This document shows positions 1 through 11,555 of a DNA stretch of 64,000 nt, piece after piece. The position numbers and the translations under genes are program-made. This DNA comes from Chara braunii. Its lineage: Eukaryota; Streptophyta; Charophyceae; Charales; Characeae. How positions within the stretch are numbered: the stretch's first letter is position 1; each line of letters opens with the position of its first letter. Location of the stretch: assembly GCA_003427395.1 (NCBI GenBank), contig BFEA01000295.1, positions 1,517,247 to 1,581,246 of the forward strand, read 5' to 3'. The notes beneath the pieces are model-generated. The model worked only from the letters and a program-made list of their open reading frames with translations. It did not search any database and was not told where the DNA came from.

Positions 1-189
1 TTCATACAGGGGGCCGGGGTCCCGGGTGCCGACCCCCGGAACCCCGGAACCCCGGCGGGGTCCCGGGGCCGGGGGTCTACAACCCTAGTGAGCACAACAA
101 CATTTTTCCCCAACCCACAGGTTCCTTTCCAGGTCACATAGTTCGTTCAGAAAACCTTGTTATTCCCTTTTTACCCTTCCTTACATAAG

Positions 190-1802
190 ACATACGATTA
201 TCCAACCCAACTTGTGGATGTGACTGACATGCCAGTTTTTATGGATGAGCCACACCAACTTATCGTGCCCGAATCTGGTAAAACAAGTATATGTAAGGCA
301 TAAGACCAAACCACACCAACTTATGGTGTGACCAATTTCTGCCTACACGATTGACATAAGGCATATGACCGGGTCGCACCAACTTATGGTGAGGCTGGTT
401 AGCCTAAACGTTCGACATAACAAATAACTTAAGCTCCTCAACTTATGAGGGGCCAGCCTTAGCCTGAACAACGACAAAAGGCATATGACTAGAACACACC
501 AACTTAAGATGCACCTAGCCAGCCCAAACAGTGACATATGGCGTAGAACCAGGCTACCCAACTTATAAGTAGTCCATCCCAGACTAGACAAAGCCACATG
601 CACGAATGACCGAACAACCCGCAACTTATGCGTTCGCCCAACCTTCGCAATACAACCATGTTTAGCGAATAAACATAAGGCATAAAACTCACCACACCAA
701 CTTATGATGTGATTAGCCTCTGCCTGAACGAGTGACATAAGGCATATGACTGGGCCGCACCAACTTATGGTGAGGCTGGTCAGCCTAAATTTTCGGTATA
801 CACAAATAATTGAGCCACCTCAACTTATGAGGGGTCCAACCTCTGCCTAAACAAATTACGAAAGGCATATGACCANGACACACCAACTTATGATGTGCCT
901 AGCCAACCTACANGATGACATATGGTGTANAACTAGGCTACTCAACTTATGAGTATTCTAGCTCGCCTAAACAAGCAAACAAGCGAGTGTGATTGAACAA
1001 CCCGCAAAATATGCATTCGCCCAACCTCCGCAACACAACTACATTCAATAAGCAGAGTCACAAGTTTTTCTGTCTTCAGATGAGTGGTCATGTCACCTCA
1101 ACTTATGAGACTCCCCATCCAAACATCAACTTATATTTAGAAAGGAAAATAGCCAAACTTTATATACCTCTCTGTTTTTGCATTATCAAGGACATATGAC
1201 CAACCACCCAACTTATGGATGAGTCAGCCTGCCCAAAGTTGCCACACAATTTTGTATTATTCATCTTCTTTCCCTCTGCTTTACCTGCTACCAGCTTATA
1301 TGACTGGATCTTCCAAATTATGGCGCCGAACCTGCCAATCATATACAAAATAAATAAAAGTATCACATTGTATACTCTGATTCTCCTTATGTTGGCGGCT
1401 CATGATTTGACCACACCAACTTATGATGTGAATAGTCTGCCTTTTTAAGTTGACATAAGGCATATGATCGATTCACATCAACTTACGATCTGGTCAGTTT
1501 CTGCCTAAACAAATTGACGTAAGACGTATGACCGGGCCACACCAACTTATGGTGGGCTGGCGAGCCTGAACATTTGGCAAACCCAAAGATCTGGACCACC
1601 TCAACTTATGAGGAGTCCAACCTTTGCCTGAACAACGACACAAGGTATATGACCAGAACACATCAACTTGTGTTGTGCCCTGGTTAGCCCAAACAATTAC
1701 ATATGGCCTAGAGCCAGGTTACCCAACTTGTGAGTAACATAGCCCAACCTAGACAAGTAACGAGTGCGTATGACTGAATAACCCACAACTTATGCATTCG
1801 CT
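190..1802 (-). repeat. Array of about 23 hairpin units with conserved AACTTAT core
   Basis: Units of roughly 60-75 bp each contain the core AACTTAT (TAAGTT on the minus strand) flanked by short complementary arms. The arms differ between units but stay paired: CACC/GGTG near 376, CCTC/GAGG near 434, CTAC/GTAG near 553. Linkers share CATAAGGCATATGAC and GCCTGAAC-type strings. Unit types recur in order with a higher-order period near 381 bp (376 to 756, 434 to 815, 496 to 877, 553 to 936), and a third cycle starts near 1537. Three ambiguous N bases sit near 876-930. Confidence 0.85.
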
Positions 1803-2470
1803 CAGCCTCCGCGACACAACAACAAGTAAAGTCACAGATCTGTGTTGTTTAAATTCATACAAATAGTCTGACTTCATCATACATACTTGTCAATTTTTCT
1901 CTTTCAAAGCAATGTCAAGAACTCAAACAAGCAGGAAAAACAATTATTTTTTCTCAGTAATACTTACAGACACGCAATAACAAAGTGCTAGTATAGTTTA
2001 GGGGATGGGATCATACGCGTAAATCGATTGTTATACCTGAGCGTTTTCTGCCTCCTGAACCTCGCCTGGGCTTCGGTAGAGCTCTTGCAATCGGTGGCTG
2101 GACCTCCCACAAGGTCTTGCTGCGGTCCTACGGGTTGCAATCTTGCCTGCCGCCTTCCTCTCGTAACGTTAGACTAGACTTAGAGTAAGAAGGGCAGAAG
2201 GAGGGGCTTCAAACGCTCAAGATACAAGAATGGGACAACTCAACTCAAAGGAGAGGGTCTTGGAATCTTCAATCGCCCGAGGGCCCCGCAATGATGACCA
2301 ATGACGTAGTAAAAGGTACTCAGCTTACTGCAAAAATGCAGAATTTTACTCCCCTGACCGACCTCCAACTCGTAGCAATGAGCCCCAAGCGGAGAGTGAC
2401 CACTCCTCTATCTTCACAGTACTTTCTTCTGACCAAACCGTAGTTACGCAGTCCAAAAAAAACCGCGTTT

Positions 2471-2500
2471 TGAATAGAGCACACCCCCGTGCTCTATTCA
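2471..2500 (-). repeat. Conserved 12-bp-stem hairpin in LTR family
   Basis: TGAATAGAGCAC and its exact reverse complement are separated by six bases. The same hairpin lies at 26815 and 47842 in the two complete LTRs. The loop differs between copies while the arms are kept. Confidence 0.75.
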
Positions 2501-4796
2501 GATACAGGCTGTAACATCCCACCACAACAGAGATGCACCGCAGCAGCGCACGTCAATATTACGGATTAACTTAGAATCCAAACGTGACAATGACCAAGTA
2601 CTTAGCGTGGCACCACGTGCATAGCAGAGGTATAGCGTCTACCCACCATAAGGTTTTTAGTGCAGCCACTCAGTAATATGCATAACAGCGCACACCTTCT
2701 CAAAAGTCACCCTGAACTATAAGTTTCTCACAGTAGCGCAGATTCGGGAGCAGTTTACCAACAGTAATAGCCTTTTCAAAGGTGCCCCGGACTAGAGGAC
2801 ATAAATGTGTAACATTTGTGGTTTTAGTAGTCTCCTTCAAGAGTGTGTCTGCTCAGCGCATGGAAGCAGCAATAAACAGTTATCACTGTTGGATTACAAG
2901 AGCGATCTTGCTTTACCCCGTTTGTAGTGCGTTGCTACCAAAAAAAATAACAGTCTAGTTTTATGAAAACTTGATTACAACAACCCTGTAGTAAGCCACG
3001 ATCACCACGAAGTTCAGTTTTGCATTAGTCTGCCGAAAAACTTGGCGCTGCGAAAGGGTCCGGTCACCATAACGACAAGTAATCTGGTTCTACAACGGAG
3101 ATGCAGCCAAGGCCAAACATAGTCAAGAGAAAGCACGAGTTCGAACTACCACACTGTTTGCCAATTCTACTTCCTTCCATAGGATGAACAAAACCGAAAT
3201 GAATCTTTTCGCTGGAACACAGAAGGGTGCAGGTGTTGCTGCTACGCTCGAATTCGGGCATGGGAAGATACACTTCCATGTGGTCACGACCACTTCAATC
3301 GAACACGACTGAGAGTAACGAAGGCCGTAAACATTAGCGTGAATACTATGAACATGAGTAGTTCAAGGAATATGATCACCATGCCTTACTAATAAAATGG
3401 CAAGCATGAATAAACACAGAGAGCTTGACGTCGGCCACGGGGTGCAGTAATCAAGATCGCAATGACGACGAGTGCGAGCGTGGCCAGTAGCCTCGGGCTA
3501 CCACCTATCAAATATACAAAATGAGAATGAATTTAAAGTCAAAACATGGCTAGATATGTGCCTGCTACTCGACTCTCTAGATAGATGTGGCTATCCTTCA
3601 GACCCACGTGGCTTCCTCTCTATCTCTCTCTCTCTATGACTGCCTCTACCATATAGGTGTACGTGGTCGCTAAACTCGACCGGGTTCAGTCGAAGTCAGG
3701 GAGACTTGGGAATCAAAACCGCGCAAATGACTGATACGAGGAGCACCAGAAAGATAGTTACAACGAACGATAACGTGGTCACCACGCACAGCAGCGGGAT
3801 CTCATCGAGCAGCAACACCCAGAAGGGGATCGGGAATACGGCGCTTAGTACGGCAAGCAGCGATCGGAACCGTTTCCAACTTTCGAGGAAACTTAGCGAA
3901 ACTGTGTTAAGGCCACGATGACAGTGGCAGCATTATCACCACTCTACCTTGATGACGACGAAGATCACAGCACGACGAACTATAACCACGACGAGCAGCA
4001 GTAACTCTGCCCACCATTCACCAAAAGTGTAGAATGAGAGTGAATCTTCCACAAGATCATGGAAAAATACACTGCTTTCCAGCCATACATGTCGTTTGCC
4101 ACTGTAGCCCGATCCTCAGATCCCCCCGCATCACGAGTTCGCCCCCCGGCTACGTATCAACTTCCGCAGACTCTTTGCAGTAAGGTAAACTTTCCACTCT
4201 TACGGCCTCCTTATGCTACTACCATCGATAGACAAACATTATCCGAACATGGCAAGATGTACGTCAGCTCTGCCATGCTTCGCCTCCAAACCATCAGGTA
4301 AGTCTCCGACCCGCGGTTCACGTCTTTGTACTTCCTTCGATACGGTGAGCAAAATCTGCACGAATCTTCCGTCGATTTACGGAAGTGTACATCCTCCAGG
4401 TAGGTTCTCCCTCAATCCCGACACCTTTCTCTCACTCTACTCCTGAATACTCCTCCTCTCTTTCACTTCACCCTTCTTCTTCCTTACCCTCGTCGATTTT
4501 CTGTTATTCTCCTCCCTGTGGCCTCCGTTCTCTTCCTCTCTAGTTCTTTTTTGTCAACTCCCTGCAGACCATCACCCCTCCACTCCGACCGGTTAGCGCA
4601 ACCTGTAGGCGTACTCCCGAACAAACCTGACTGTTGCTCTGGTCTCAAAACGGAAACTCCCCACTACAGGCCCTGCTGCTTTATTATGTTGCCTGTTGGT
4701 CGAACAACTCTAAGAAAACTAGAGTCAAATGCACCCGCCTCGTACCTAGGCCAGATTCCTCAGTAGGGGAATACCCGGCCCTTCCCTCTAGGACCA

Positions 4797-4846
4797 GGCT
4801 AATCTTCTCTGTATCGATCCAGTTTTAACGGATGTCCTGAAGGATC
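4797..4846 (-). ncRNA. U6 snRNA-like segment (third, diverged copy)
   Basis: On the minus strand this reads as a relative of the U6 snRNA 5' domain: a GTCCTTCAGGAC stem-loop, CATCCGTTAAAACTGGA, then ATACAGAGAAGATTAGC with the ACAGAGA box. The corresponding segments at 22980 and 44003 are closer to canonical U6. The U6 internal stem-loop region is absent. It is embedded in LTR-family sequence, so it is a U6-derived or U6-resembling element, not a normal U6 gene. Confidence 0.6.
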
Positions 4847-6017
4847 ATGGCAGGGCAGTGACCTTGGGATGTCACCTGCGGCTGACCGGCCCTCGACAAT
4901 CCAGAAATATTTGGTTTTACTCATCAGGTTCCATCATCTGGCTTCGACTCTAGTCTGTATTTCCATAGTTCAGTGGTGTACCCGCTGAGTTAGGCTTGTT
5001 GGTACACGACCGATCCCGGTACCAATGCCGGACCGTGTCCCGAATTGGGATAAAAATATTAAAAATAATAATAAAAACTTAGAAATTTTAAAAAAATGGA
5101 CGAGGGGAGGAGGACCGTCGGAACCCTGCCCTCAGTCCTGCCTATCGGACTTCCTAGCAAAACTAAGGGGGATAGTCCCGTGGGACCCTCAACCCCTCAG
5201 TTTCCTCCATAAGACGCTCCTCCGGTCCTTCACAGTCGGATGCTGGCCTCGATCCCCGGGTCTTCGTACTCTAAGTCCAAAGTCGTAACCTATAGGACTA
5301 GGCCCAAGCTTGGATGTAGCAAGAACGACCTTAATTATAAAGACGTCCGTTTCATACCCAAGCCTGTCGGACTGTACTAAAGGCCGTATTTTTAGACGCA
5401 CCGACCATCCGAACTCACGGTCACTACACACCCGTACTTGCCACTTTCAGGGGTGGTTCTCACTCACGCCCGCCGCTCGTGTAACTCAATAGTGTTCTCG
5501 GATGGGGTCGTGACCTTCTCAACCCGCCTTGCTACTTAAAAGGTCGCGTCCTTACTATTTCGGTGTCGGAAAAACTTAGTTTTAACTTATACCATACTTG
5601 ATTCGTGCTGCCCTTGCAAGGATCACTAGCAGTGTCTATTGTCGGCAATGGTCAACTAAGTAGCCAGTGTACCTCACACTTTGCGGGTCTGAATGTCATC
5701 CTCCGGTACATGGTTTCAATAGTCAGCCCCGATGCCGACCGTAATTCCGACAGAGCGCATGCGGTCAGCGCATGCCTAATGTTAACCCAGATCCCAACCT
5801 TTCTCTAGCTCGCGCTGTTTTGTGTGGGCTTGTTCCTCATACTCGTCACTTATCAAACTAAGTCAACACGTGCCCTCAAAGTGCGCGCCCACACACTCTC
5901 TAATCAGATCAAGGCGTGTGTCACTTTCAACCTCTGAGAATTGGTCATTGTCACACAGAAACGAGACAGTCTCTCGAATATTCTAAAAAACACACCTTCT
6001 GCAAGATGCAAAATCAT

Positions 6018-6047
6018 GCCCAAATACCCTTGTAAGGGTATTTGGGC
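6018..6047. repeat. LTR-terminal palindrome
   Basis: A perfect inverted repeat with 14-bp arms and a 2-base centre begins GCCCAAATACCCTT. It sits five bases inside the LTR terminus. The same structure with one mismatch occurs at 21841 and 42871. Confidence 0.8.
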
Positions 6048-6052
6048 CGACA

Positions 6053-6645
6053 CCGACTTCCGACGCAACTCACACACTCGGTGTTTCCCAGACTTCGTGT
6101 TTGCATGCCAAGTCCGTTGCACTGAGTCGAGCAGGGCGATGTCATCCTCCTCGTCTGGGAGGTCGTCCTCCTTGTCATTCTTTTGCCACGTATGCACCAA
6201 AGGGCCATCTCCATCATCATCATCTGCAACCTCCGCCGTGGCTGCATTAGCGGCTCTCCCTTCAATGACCTGCCTAGTCCAGTCTTCATACCACTCCTCC
6301 ACCTCCGTCCTCGCAAACTCATTCTCCTTCCAAGGAATGATGTTGCCCTCCGTCTCTCCACGCTCCCTCCACGTGGTTAATTGGATGTTCCAATTGCTGT
6401 AAACCAACTTCGCTAGTCTCTCGGGCAGTAGTTTGATGTGTCGCTGTCCGTATATGACCTGGTATAAGCTCCAGTTCCGCTCGCACGCGGCCGAAGAGCT
6501 CATATGGCCGAGAAGCTTGATGGTCTACGGTTGGAGGAGGTCCAATGATCCCCCGAACGCCTCCCAGCATAGTGCTGGTGTTTGCACATTGCCCTGCTCC
6601 TTTGCTGTAGCGGGCCTTCATCTGCCTTGACCTACAGCTAAGGCC
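6053..6645 (-). pseudogene. hAT transposase C-terminal (dimerisation) remnant
   Basis: The minus strand encodes a hAT-type C-terminal region: CWEAFGG about 40 residues upstream, then SSAACERNWS and LPERLAKLVYSNWNIQL, matching the usual hATC signature (S.. CERNWS ... R...LVY...N). An acidic tail follows. An in-frame TAG precedes the SSAACERNWS block and another stop lies further upstream, so it is not functional. The 3' end is cut at 6052 by the giant LTR-family copy. The missing catalytic part is not adjacent; a related core lies on the opposite strand at 18.7-20.45 kb. Confidence 0.8.
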
Positions 6646-6830
6646 TATTTGGTTATTTGCCAGTTCGGCCTGTGGGACCAGGCCGTGGCCTGACCCCACA
6701 GGCCGTGCAATGTTTCAGTCCAGTCCCGTCATGCCCGGTACCATTGTCGGTACCAGGTCAGTCCGGTCCAGTCCAGTCAATCCGCTGGGGGTATATCCCA
6801 ATTGTTGTCTGTTTTTCGTCATTCTTCATT
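6643..6830. repeat. GC-rich block with hAT-like terminal motif
   Basis: The block begins GGCCTATTTGGTTATTTGCC and contains palindromic GGCCTGTGGGACCAGGCC and GGTACC-rich segments. An inverted homologue lies at 20585-20745, where the edge reads AAATAGGCCCTG, resembling a hAT end (CAGGG). In both places homology continues beyond this edge, so the two copies share an ancestral context. It could be an intron-like or nested non-autonomous element inside the hAT gene. Confidence 0.5.
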
Positions 6831-6962
6831 TGCACAGTTTGGAGTACGTGCGTGTTGAGTCTGCTTTGGAGCTGCGCTGTCCCTTCCAATTCCATCTTCA
6901 TCTCACTCATCCTCATTCCTTCGTCTTGATCCTGACGGACCGCCATCCCGGAGGGTCTGTCA
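6831..6962 (+). mobile_element. Short 132-bp 5' LTR
   Basis: The element starts TGCACAGTTTGG, ends GGTCTGTCA and is followed three bases later by a tRNA-iMet primer site. An identical-length copy in the opposite orientation lies at 20453-20584 with a 4-bp AATG duplication, which fixes both boundaries. The last 30 bp form a near palindrome (TGACGGACC with GGTCTGTCA). The left flank matches the hAT flank of the second copy. Confidence 0.8.
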
Positions 6963-6965
6963 CGT

Positions 6966-6977
6966 TGGTATCAGAGC
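6966..6977 (+). other. Primer binding site, tRNA-iMet type
   Basis: TGGTATCAGAGC is the standard initiator-methionine tRNA complement used by many plant LTR retrotransposons. It lies just after the LTR end, as expected, and sets the element's orientation as plus. Confidence 0.85.
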
Positions 6978-7483
6978 GGGTTATTCTCCCTCCTCCCCTC
7001 CCCTACCCACCTCACCCATCAGTTGTCATGCGGCTTGACCAAAAAAAAAAAAAAAAAAAAAACCTCGCCACTTTTCTTTGGTAATGACACTGGTGCACTC
7101 TTTCGATCGTAACTTTTGCACCGGTGGAATAAATTTTTATTTTTTTAGCTTGTTGGAAAGCTCTCGACGAGCCGCTTCTAACACAATATAGAGTGCTTAC
7201 TTCTGTGCAGTGGTTGAGGAGCTACAATCTTTCAAAGATCGCCATTATTTTTTTAAAGCTCCCAAAACTACTCGGGCTCATTTTTTTACTGAGCGTTATT
7301 TCTGCATGCAGTGTATGATGCTGCACCTTATCTTGTTGGAAGCGGCTTTCAAAAAGCTTTCCAACAAGTCCTCTTTTGCCAAATTTCACGTAGGGGGGTG
7401 AAAAGTTATTAGCAAAAGAGTGGTTGCTCCGCTCTCCCCTTTCATCCTTTCCGTGGCCATTAGGGTCCAACATGGCAGCACTT

Positions 7484-7634
7484 GAAGACCCCCCTGCCTA
7501 GGGGGCTGCACTACAGTGAGATCTGGGTGGATGATCAAGATCTCAGCACACCCAGATGATGATGATGATGATTTCTCCTACTACTGCAGCAACATTCTGG
7601 CAGCAGTGAAGACCCCCCTGGCTAGGGGGCTGCG
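7484..7634. repeat. Duplicated GAAGACCCCCC hairpin with triplet repeats
   Basis: GAAGACCCCCCTGCCTAGGG occurs at 7485 and again, with one change, at 7609, each capable of a C5/G5 hairpin. Each is followed by a triplet run, (GAT)n near 7557 and (TTA)n near 7668, and by CTACTGCAGCA or CTGCTGCAGCA. This looks like an old local duplication. Confidence 0.6.
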
Positions 7635-8329
7635 AGTCAGTGTAATCAGGGTGGCTTGATTATCTCATTATTATTATTATTATTATTTTCACTGCTGCAG
7701 CAGCAAGCTGCCAACACCTTCAAGGCCAAGATCCTGGGGATTTTGGTGACCTTGTTGCTCTTGGCCAACCAAAAGCATGGTATCATCTCTTCCCACTAAC
7801 CTACTCTCCCCCCCCCCCCCTCTTCCTTCTCTATACCATCTCATCATCTTTTTTAACCGTACCACTACCCACCTCCTCCTACCTCCCTTCTCACTCATCT
7901 TCCACAACCCTTTTCTCTCCTCTCCTCCCCACTCACCATCTTCTATTAATCTCATATACTCCTCTCTACCTTTTTCATATCCTTCTTTCCTATTCTATCA
8001 CCCTCCTCTCCCCTTTCGCTCCCCCAACTACAACCCCATCATCTCCCCCATCCCCCACCTTACTTTTTCTTTCTCTTCTCACTTATTTCTCTCATTCTTC
8101 ATTACTTTTTCATCCCCCCACCCAACTTCGAATTTTTTAATGTTTTCTTCTTTTCTCTTTCTCTTTGACTTAAAATTTTCCTTTTCCTAAAAAAATTCGA
8201 ATTTTCTTATTCCCTATTTTTTTTTATGATTTTTCTGATTTATTTTTATTTTTATTTTATTTATTTTAAAAATTCAATTTTTTTCGCGGCACCCTCAAAT
8301 CTGATTAGGAGTTAGTCATTCTTGCTTTG

Positions 8330-8700
8330 GAAACACATTTTGACACCGTGGGGACAACAAAGTGTTGCCGAAATTTTCTGTTTTTTCTTTACTTAGTTTT
8401 TTTAAGCACATTTTTACCCCTTGAGGGTAGCGAAGTGCTGGTCAAATTTTCCCATCTTACTTAGTTTTTTTCTTGACGGCACATTTCGACCCCATGGGGG
8501 TAACGAAATGCTGCCGAAGTTTTTGAAAAACTCCAAAACTTAGTTTTTCTCTTCACTCTCCTCCACCTCCTTATTTATTTATTTATTTAAAAAAAAAAAA
8601 AAATTGCGGCATTTTGAAAGTTAGTGTGCTCCTCTCGCTCTTTGCTTCCTCTTGGCACATTTTTGGTCCCATGTGGGGTGAGAAAATCCTGTCGAAAATT
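8330..8700 (+). repeat. Four imperfect hairpin repeats ending in CTGCCGAA
   Basis: Related units near 8330, 8405, 8477 and 8655 have the form CACATTTYGACCCC, a short centre, then GGGGTAACGAAATGCTGCCG. The unit at 8477-8516 is almost fully self-complementary: CGGCA/TGCCG, ATTTCG/CGAAAT, CCCC/GGGG. The same 3' arm recurs in other elements at 29155, 29244 and 63735. Confidence 0.65.
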
Positions 8701-9160
8701 CCAAAAAAATAAATATCACCTCTTTTTTCACACTTTGTTTGTTTATTTCTTTCTTTATTTTTATTATTATTTTTATTTCTATTTTTATTTCAAAATTTCA
8801 TTTTTTATTTTAGTTTTTCTTCCAATCCCCCCCATGGTTATTATTTTTTTTTCTTGATTAGGTCGCCACTACCCTCCTTTAACCACCCGAAGCCCGGTCA
8901 GTTTTTTTTTAGGGTTTTTCTAGGGTTTAAGGTTCTCTTAAACCCCCCTACTCCCCCGCCTCCTCCTGTCAGGCACCCTGGACCCGGACGGATGATCCCC
9001 CCATGAGCAGTTCGGCACCTTCGTCTCACGCGCGACCCGCAAAATCCGAGGCGAGCCGACTCACACATCCTCACTCCGCTCCCGCGGTCCCCTTTCTCTT
9101 ATTGGTGGGCCCCTTTCCCCCCACACTTCTCTGAGGACTACCTCCATTCCCCTTCTGGCC

Positions 9161-10201
9161 ATGGAATGGAGTTCATCGGAGGAGATCGCCACAACGCAAT
9201 CCATATCCCAAGTCAGGGAGTAGTCAACGGCTCATGGTCAGGCCCATGCGGACACCATGGACCTTCATGCCGCCCTTGTAGCGATCCATGTGCAACTTAG
9301 TACGCTTGGACCGTTGCAAGCGCAAATCAATGCGCTTGCCCTCGACGTCAACCGCCTCAAGGGTTCCCCTCATCGCTCTCCCCACCGCTCCCACACCCCA
9401 TCCCCTACCGGCTTCAAGTTCGACTCCCCACGACTCCAGAGACAAAGACATCGTGGTTCCCCCTCCTCTGCGGGCCAGGCCCAACACTCCCCCTCAGCAG
9501 TGGCGAGTGCTGCTGCCACTCAGACCACCTCGTCTGTTGCGGCAGTTTTTCCGGCCCCGACCGCCCCTATCGTCTCTACTGCTGCTGAAGGTGCTGCGGT
9601 CCAGATACCACCATATGGCCCCTCAGTTTCATCGACAAACCCCAGTGTCGCTTTCCAGCTTCCCGCACCGGTTACGGCAATACGGCTCCACCCTCTTCTT
9701 CATGCCTTCGTCCCCCTACCCCCATAGCAGGGTACCACCCAGGCTGGGATTCGTCCTCCCACTAACAGACCCGGTCCACCTCCTCCACCTCCGACCCCGC
9801 GCACCCAGCGAGTGGCCACTTTACAGGCCACCATTGCGTAGGCTCGGGCGGAGATTTTGGCCCTAAGATGGCCTCACCCTTCACAGGCTGCTCACCCTTC
9901 TTCTTCCTTCACCACCTCCTCGACCCCCATCATGCCGGCTCGTTTCCCTTGATCGGCTCCTCAGCCTCTCCCGTCTTACCTAGCCATTCCGGGACAGCTG
10001 CCCGAGGCCGTTGACTCCTCGTCTGCTGGTCCATCCGCCAACGGCCACGACCCACAACCTTCCCCCACCTCTGCCCCTGCAGTGGCCCCGACTTACGTCG
10101 CCGCAGTGCACTCGCCTCGATCTCTCTCCCCCCGCTATCAGCATAGTGGATATCCTCCTCTGCGTACCACGGACATTTCCGAGTATGATGGCACATCCCG
10201 T
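9161..10201 (+). pseudogene. Decayed gag-like N-terminal region
   Basis: The start ATGGAATGG at 9161 follows the leader. The frame has a TAG at 9221, then an open stretch from 9257 beginning MDLHAALVAIHVQLSTLGPL, a coiled-coil-like heptad segment as in some retroelement Gag N-termini. A Pro/Ser/Ala-rich linker follows with further stops near 9725 and 9840, and then a YDGTS motif near 10180 that resembles the beginning of a Gag core. The frame is cut by the LTR at 10202. No zinc knuckle or pol is present. Its position after LTR, primer site and leader is the main support. Confidence 0.55.
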
Positions 10202-11490
10202 TGTGGTGAAACCCGGGGAGGGGCGCCTACCGTTCGCCGAAGCCGAGGGCAACGACGCCTGTCACTCGCCGCACCCGCTTTCGAGGTCCTCGGCGACCAG
10301 CAGGGAGTGAGGGAGTAATAATGTCACTAAATCTCACTGACTGAGCACGCGTCACCTACCGAGAGAGAGTTTGTTACAATTCGCTGAGAAGGGTGGAGAG
10401 ACCACTTTAAGATCACAAAGTAAATAGCTCGCCTGAAACAGGGACACTCAGGCCAATAAGTATGGCATTGCACTCGGATCAATCGAGAGCTTGAGCAGGT
10501 CACCGCTCATTGATCCCAGATTTTCAGTCCCTTTCGGAGGGGTTGAGCATAATACGTCTCTGAGATCACTCGAGGAAGCGCGGAATTATGATTTTCGTTG
10601 CTGACCCCAGACAGGATGAACAATTCCAGGAGCATATACATTCAATTAGAATTTGCGAACTTAATAGCAGTAATGACTGCAACAACGATGGCATTAATGA
10701 CAGTATCAATAATATTAATGTCACTCGCTACCCCACTGAGCACGCGTCTCTCGTTGTTGCTCGCCCTCTCACGCGCAGACAGGATTGTACCCATTCACTA
10801 TCTCCGCTGCTCACCCATTATGACACAATATGCACCATCCCCATTGTTATGCATTTGTGCATTTTCAGCTCCCTTGCCCTCAGTGAGTTTCACACGCACT
10901 TGCCTTTCCCCATACTTAGCTGCATTCACTCGCATACAACACACTCAGAGGTTTCCCCCTATGACTTGCATAAGTTAATGCAGCTCATGATGCTGATTTG
11001 TTACACACTGAATTTCCTTTCTAAATAAACAAACGAAAATATTAATAATGATAATATTTATAATAAAATTAAAATCACTCAGCTGGTTCGATAATGAGCC
11101 AATCAACGATCTTGTTCCTTGGTTGTGCAATCAGGCCAGGGCTCGATTCTTGTCGTTTCTTTTTAAGTCCCCGAGACGATTCTATTGTCCAAGCTTTAAT
11201 TTTAGGAGCCTTTCAGAAAACATGAACACCAATGTGTGAGCGTGCGGAAAAGACCTTGCAAGGTTTTGCTTAACGCTCAAACGGATGTTTGGAAATAACC
11301 TTTGCAGTCTCCGGCTGGATCATCCAATAATTGAGAAAATAAATTAAAAGAAGATCCCAACTTGAAAGCCTACGCGAGACAGTTCAATTGCAGCGTGACC
11401 AACAATCCTTTGGAGGACTGCTCGTGACATTGACCAGTTGACTGTTCTTTTTAACTGAGGGGTTTATGCACTTTCTGGTTCTCGCTCTCA

Positions 11491-11555
<65 letters not shown>

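Larger units (their letters stand above)
1..6052 (-). mobile_element. Reverse-oriented giant-LTR relative, cut by window start
   Basis: Read on the minus strand, this stretch begins at 6052 with the same TGTCGG terminus and terminal palindrome as the two 9.7-kb LTRs at 21836 and 42866. It then carries the same landmarks in the same order: a block around 5100-5300 matching the LTR sequence near 22520-22680, a U6-like segment (4797-4846), the 12-bp-stem hairpin (2471-2500) and a hairpin-repeat array (1-1850). It is much more diverged from the two LTRs than they are from each other, so it is an older or separate subfamily. It abuts the hAT 3' coding remnant at 6053, which suggests insertion there. 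The far end is outside the window. I see no protein-coding signal; short ORFs within are chance frames. Region 1850-4790 otherwise shows only unassigned LTR-type sequence. Confidence 0.8.
6978..9160 (+). other. Retroelement leader, non-coding
   Basis: This 2.2-kb stretch runs from the primer site to the gag start. It holds a 22-base A run near 7040, pyrimidine-rich sequence (7790-8190), hairpin repeats (7484-7634, 8330-8700) and telomere-like TTTAGGG motifs near 8910-8930. No coding frame is convincing; the ORF at 7777-8190 is a low-complexity Pro/Ser/Phe frame from pyrimidine-rich DNA. Confidence 0.6.

Noticed and set aside
10-80. GC-rich palindromic stretch at window start
   Set aside because: Low-complexity CCGG/GGGG runs can pair in many ways; too short and edge-located to interpret.
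5904-6052. C-terminal extension of the hAT ORF to 5904
   Set aside because: The part beyond 6052 reads through the giant LTR terminus and is not transposase.
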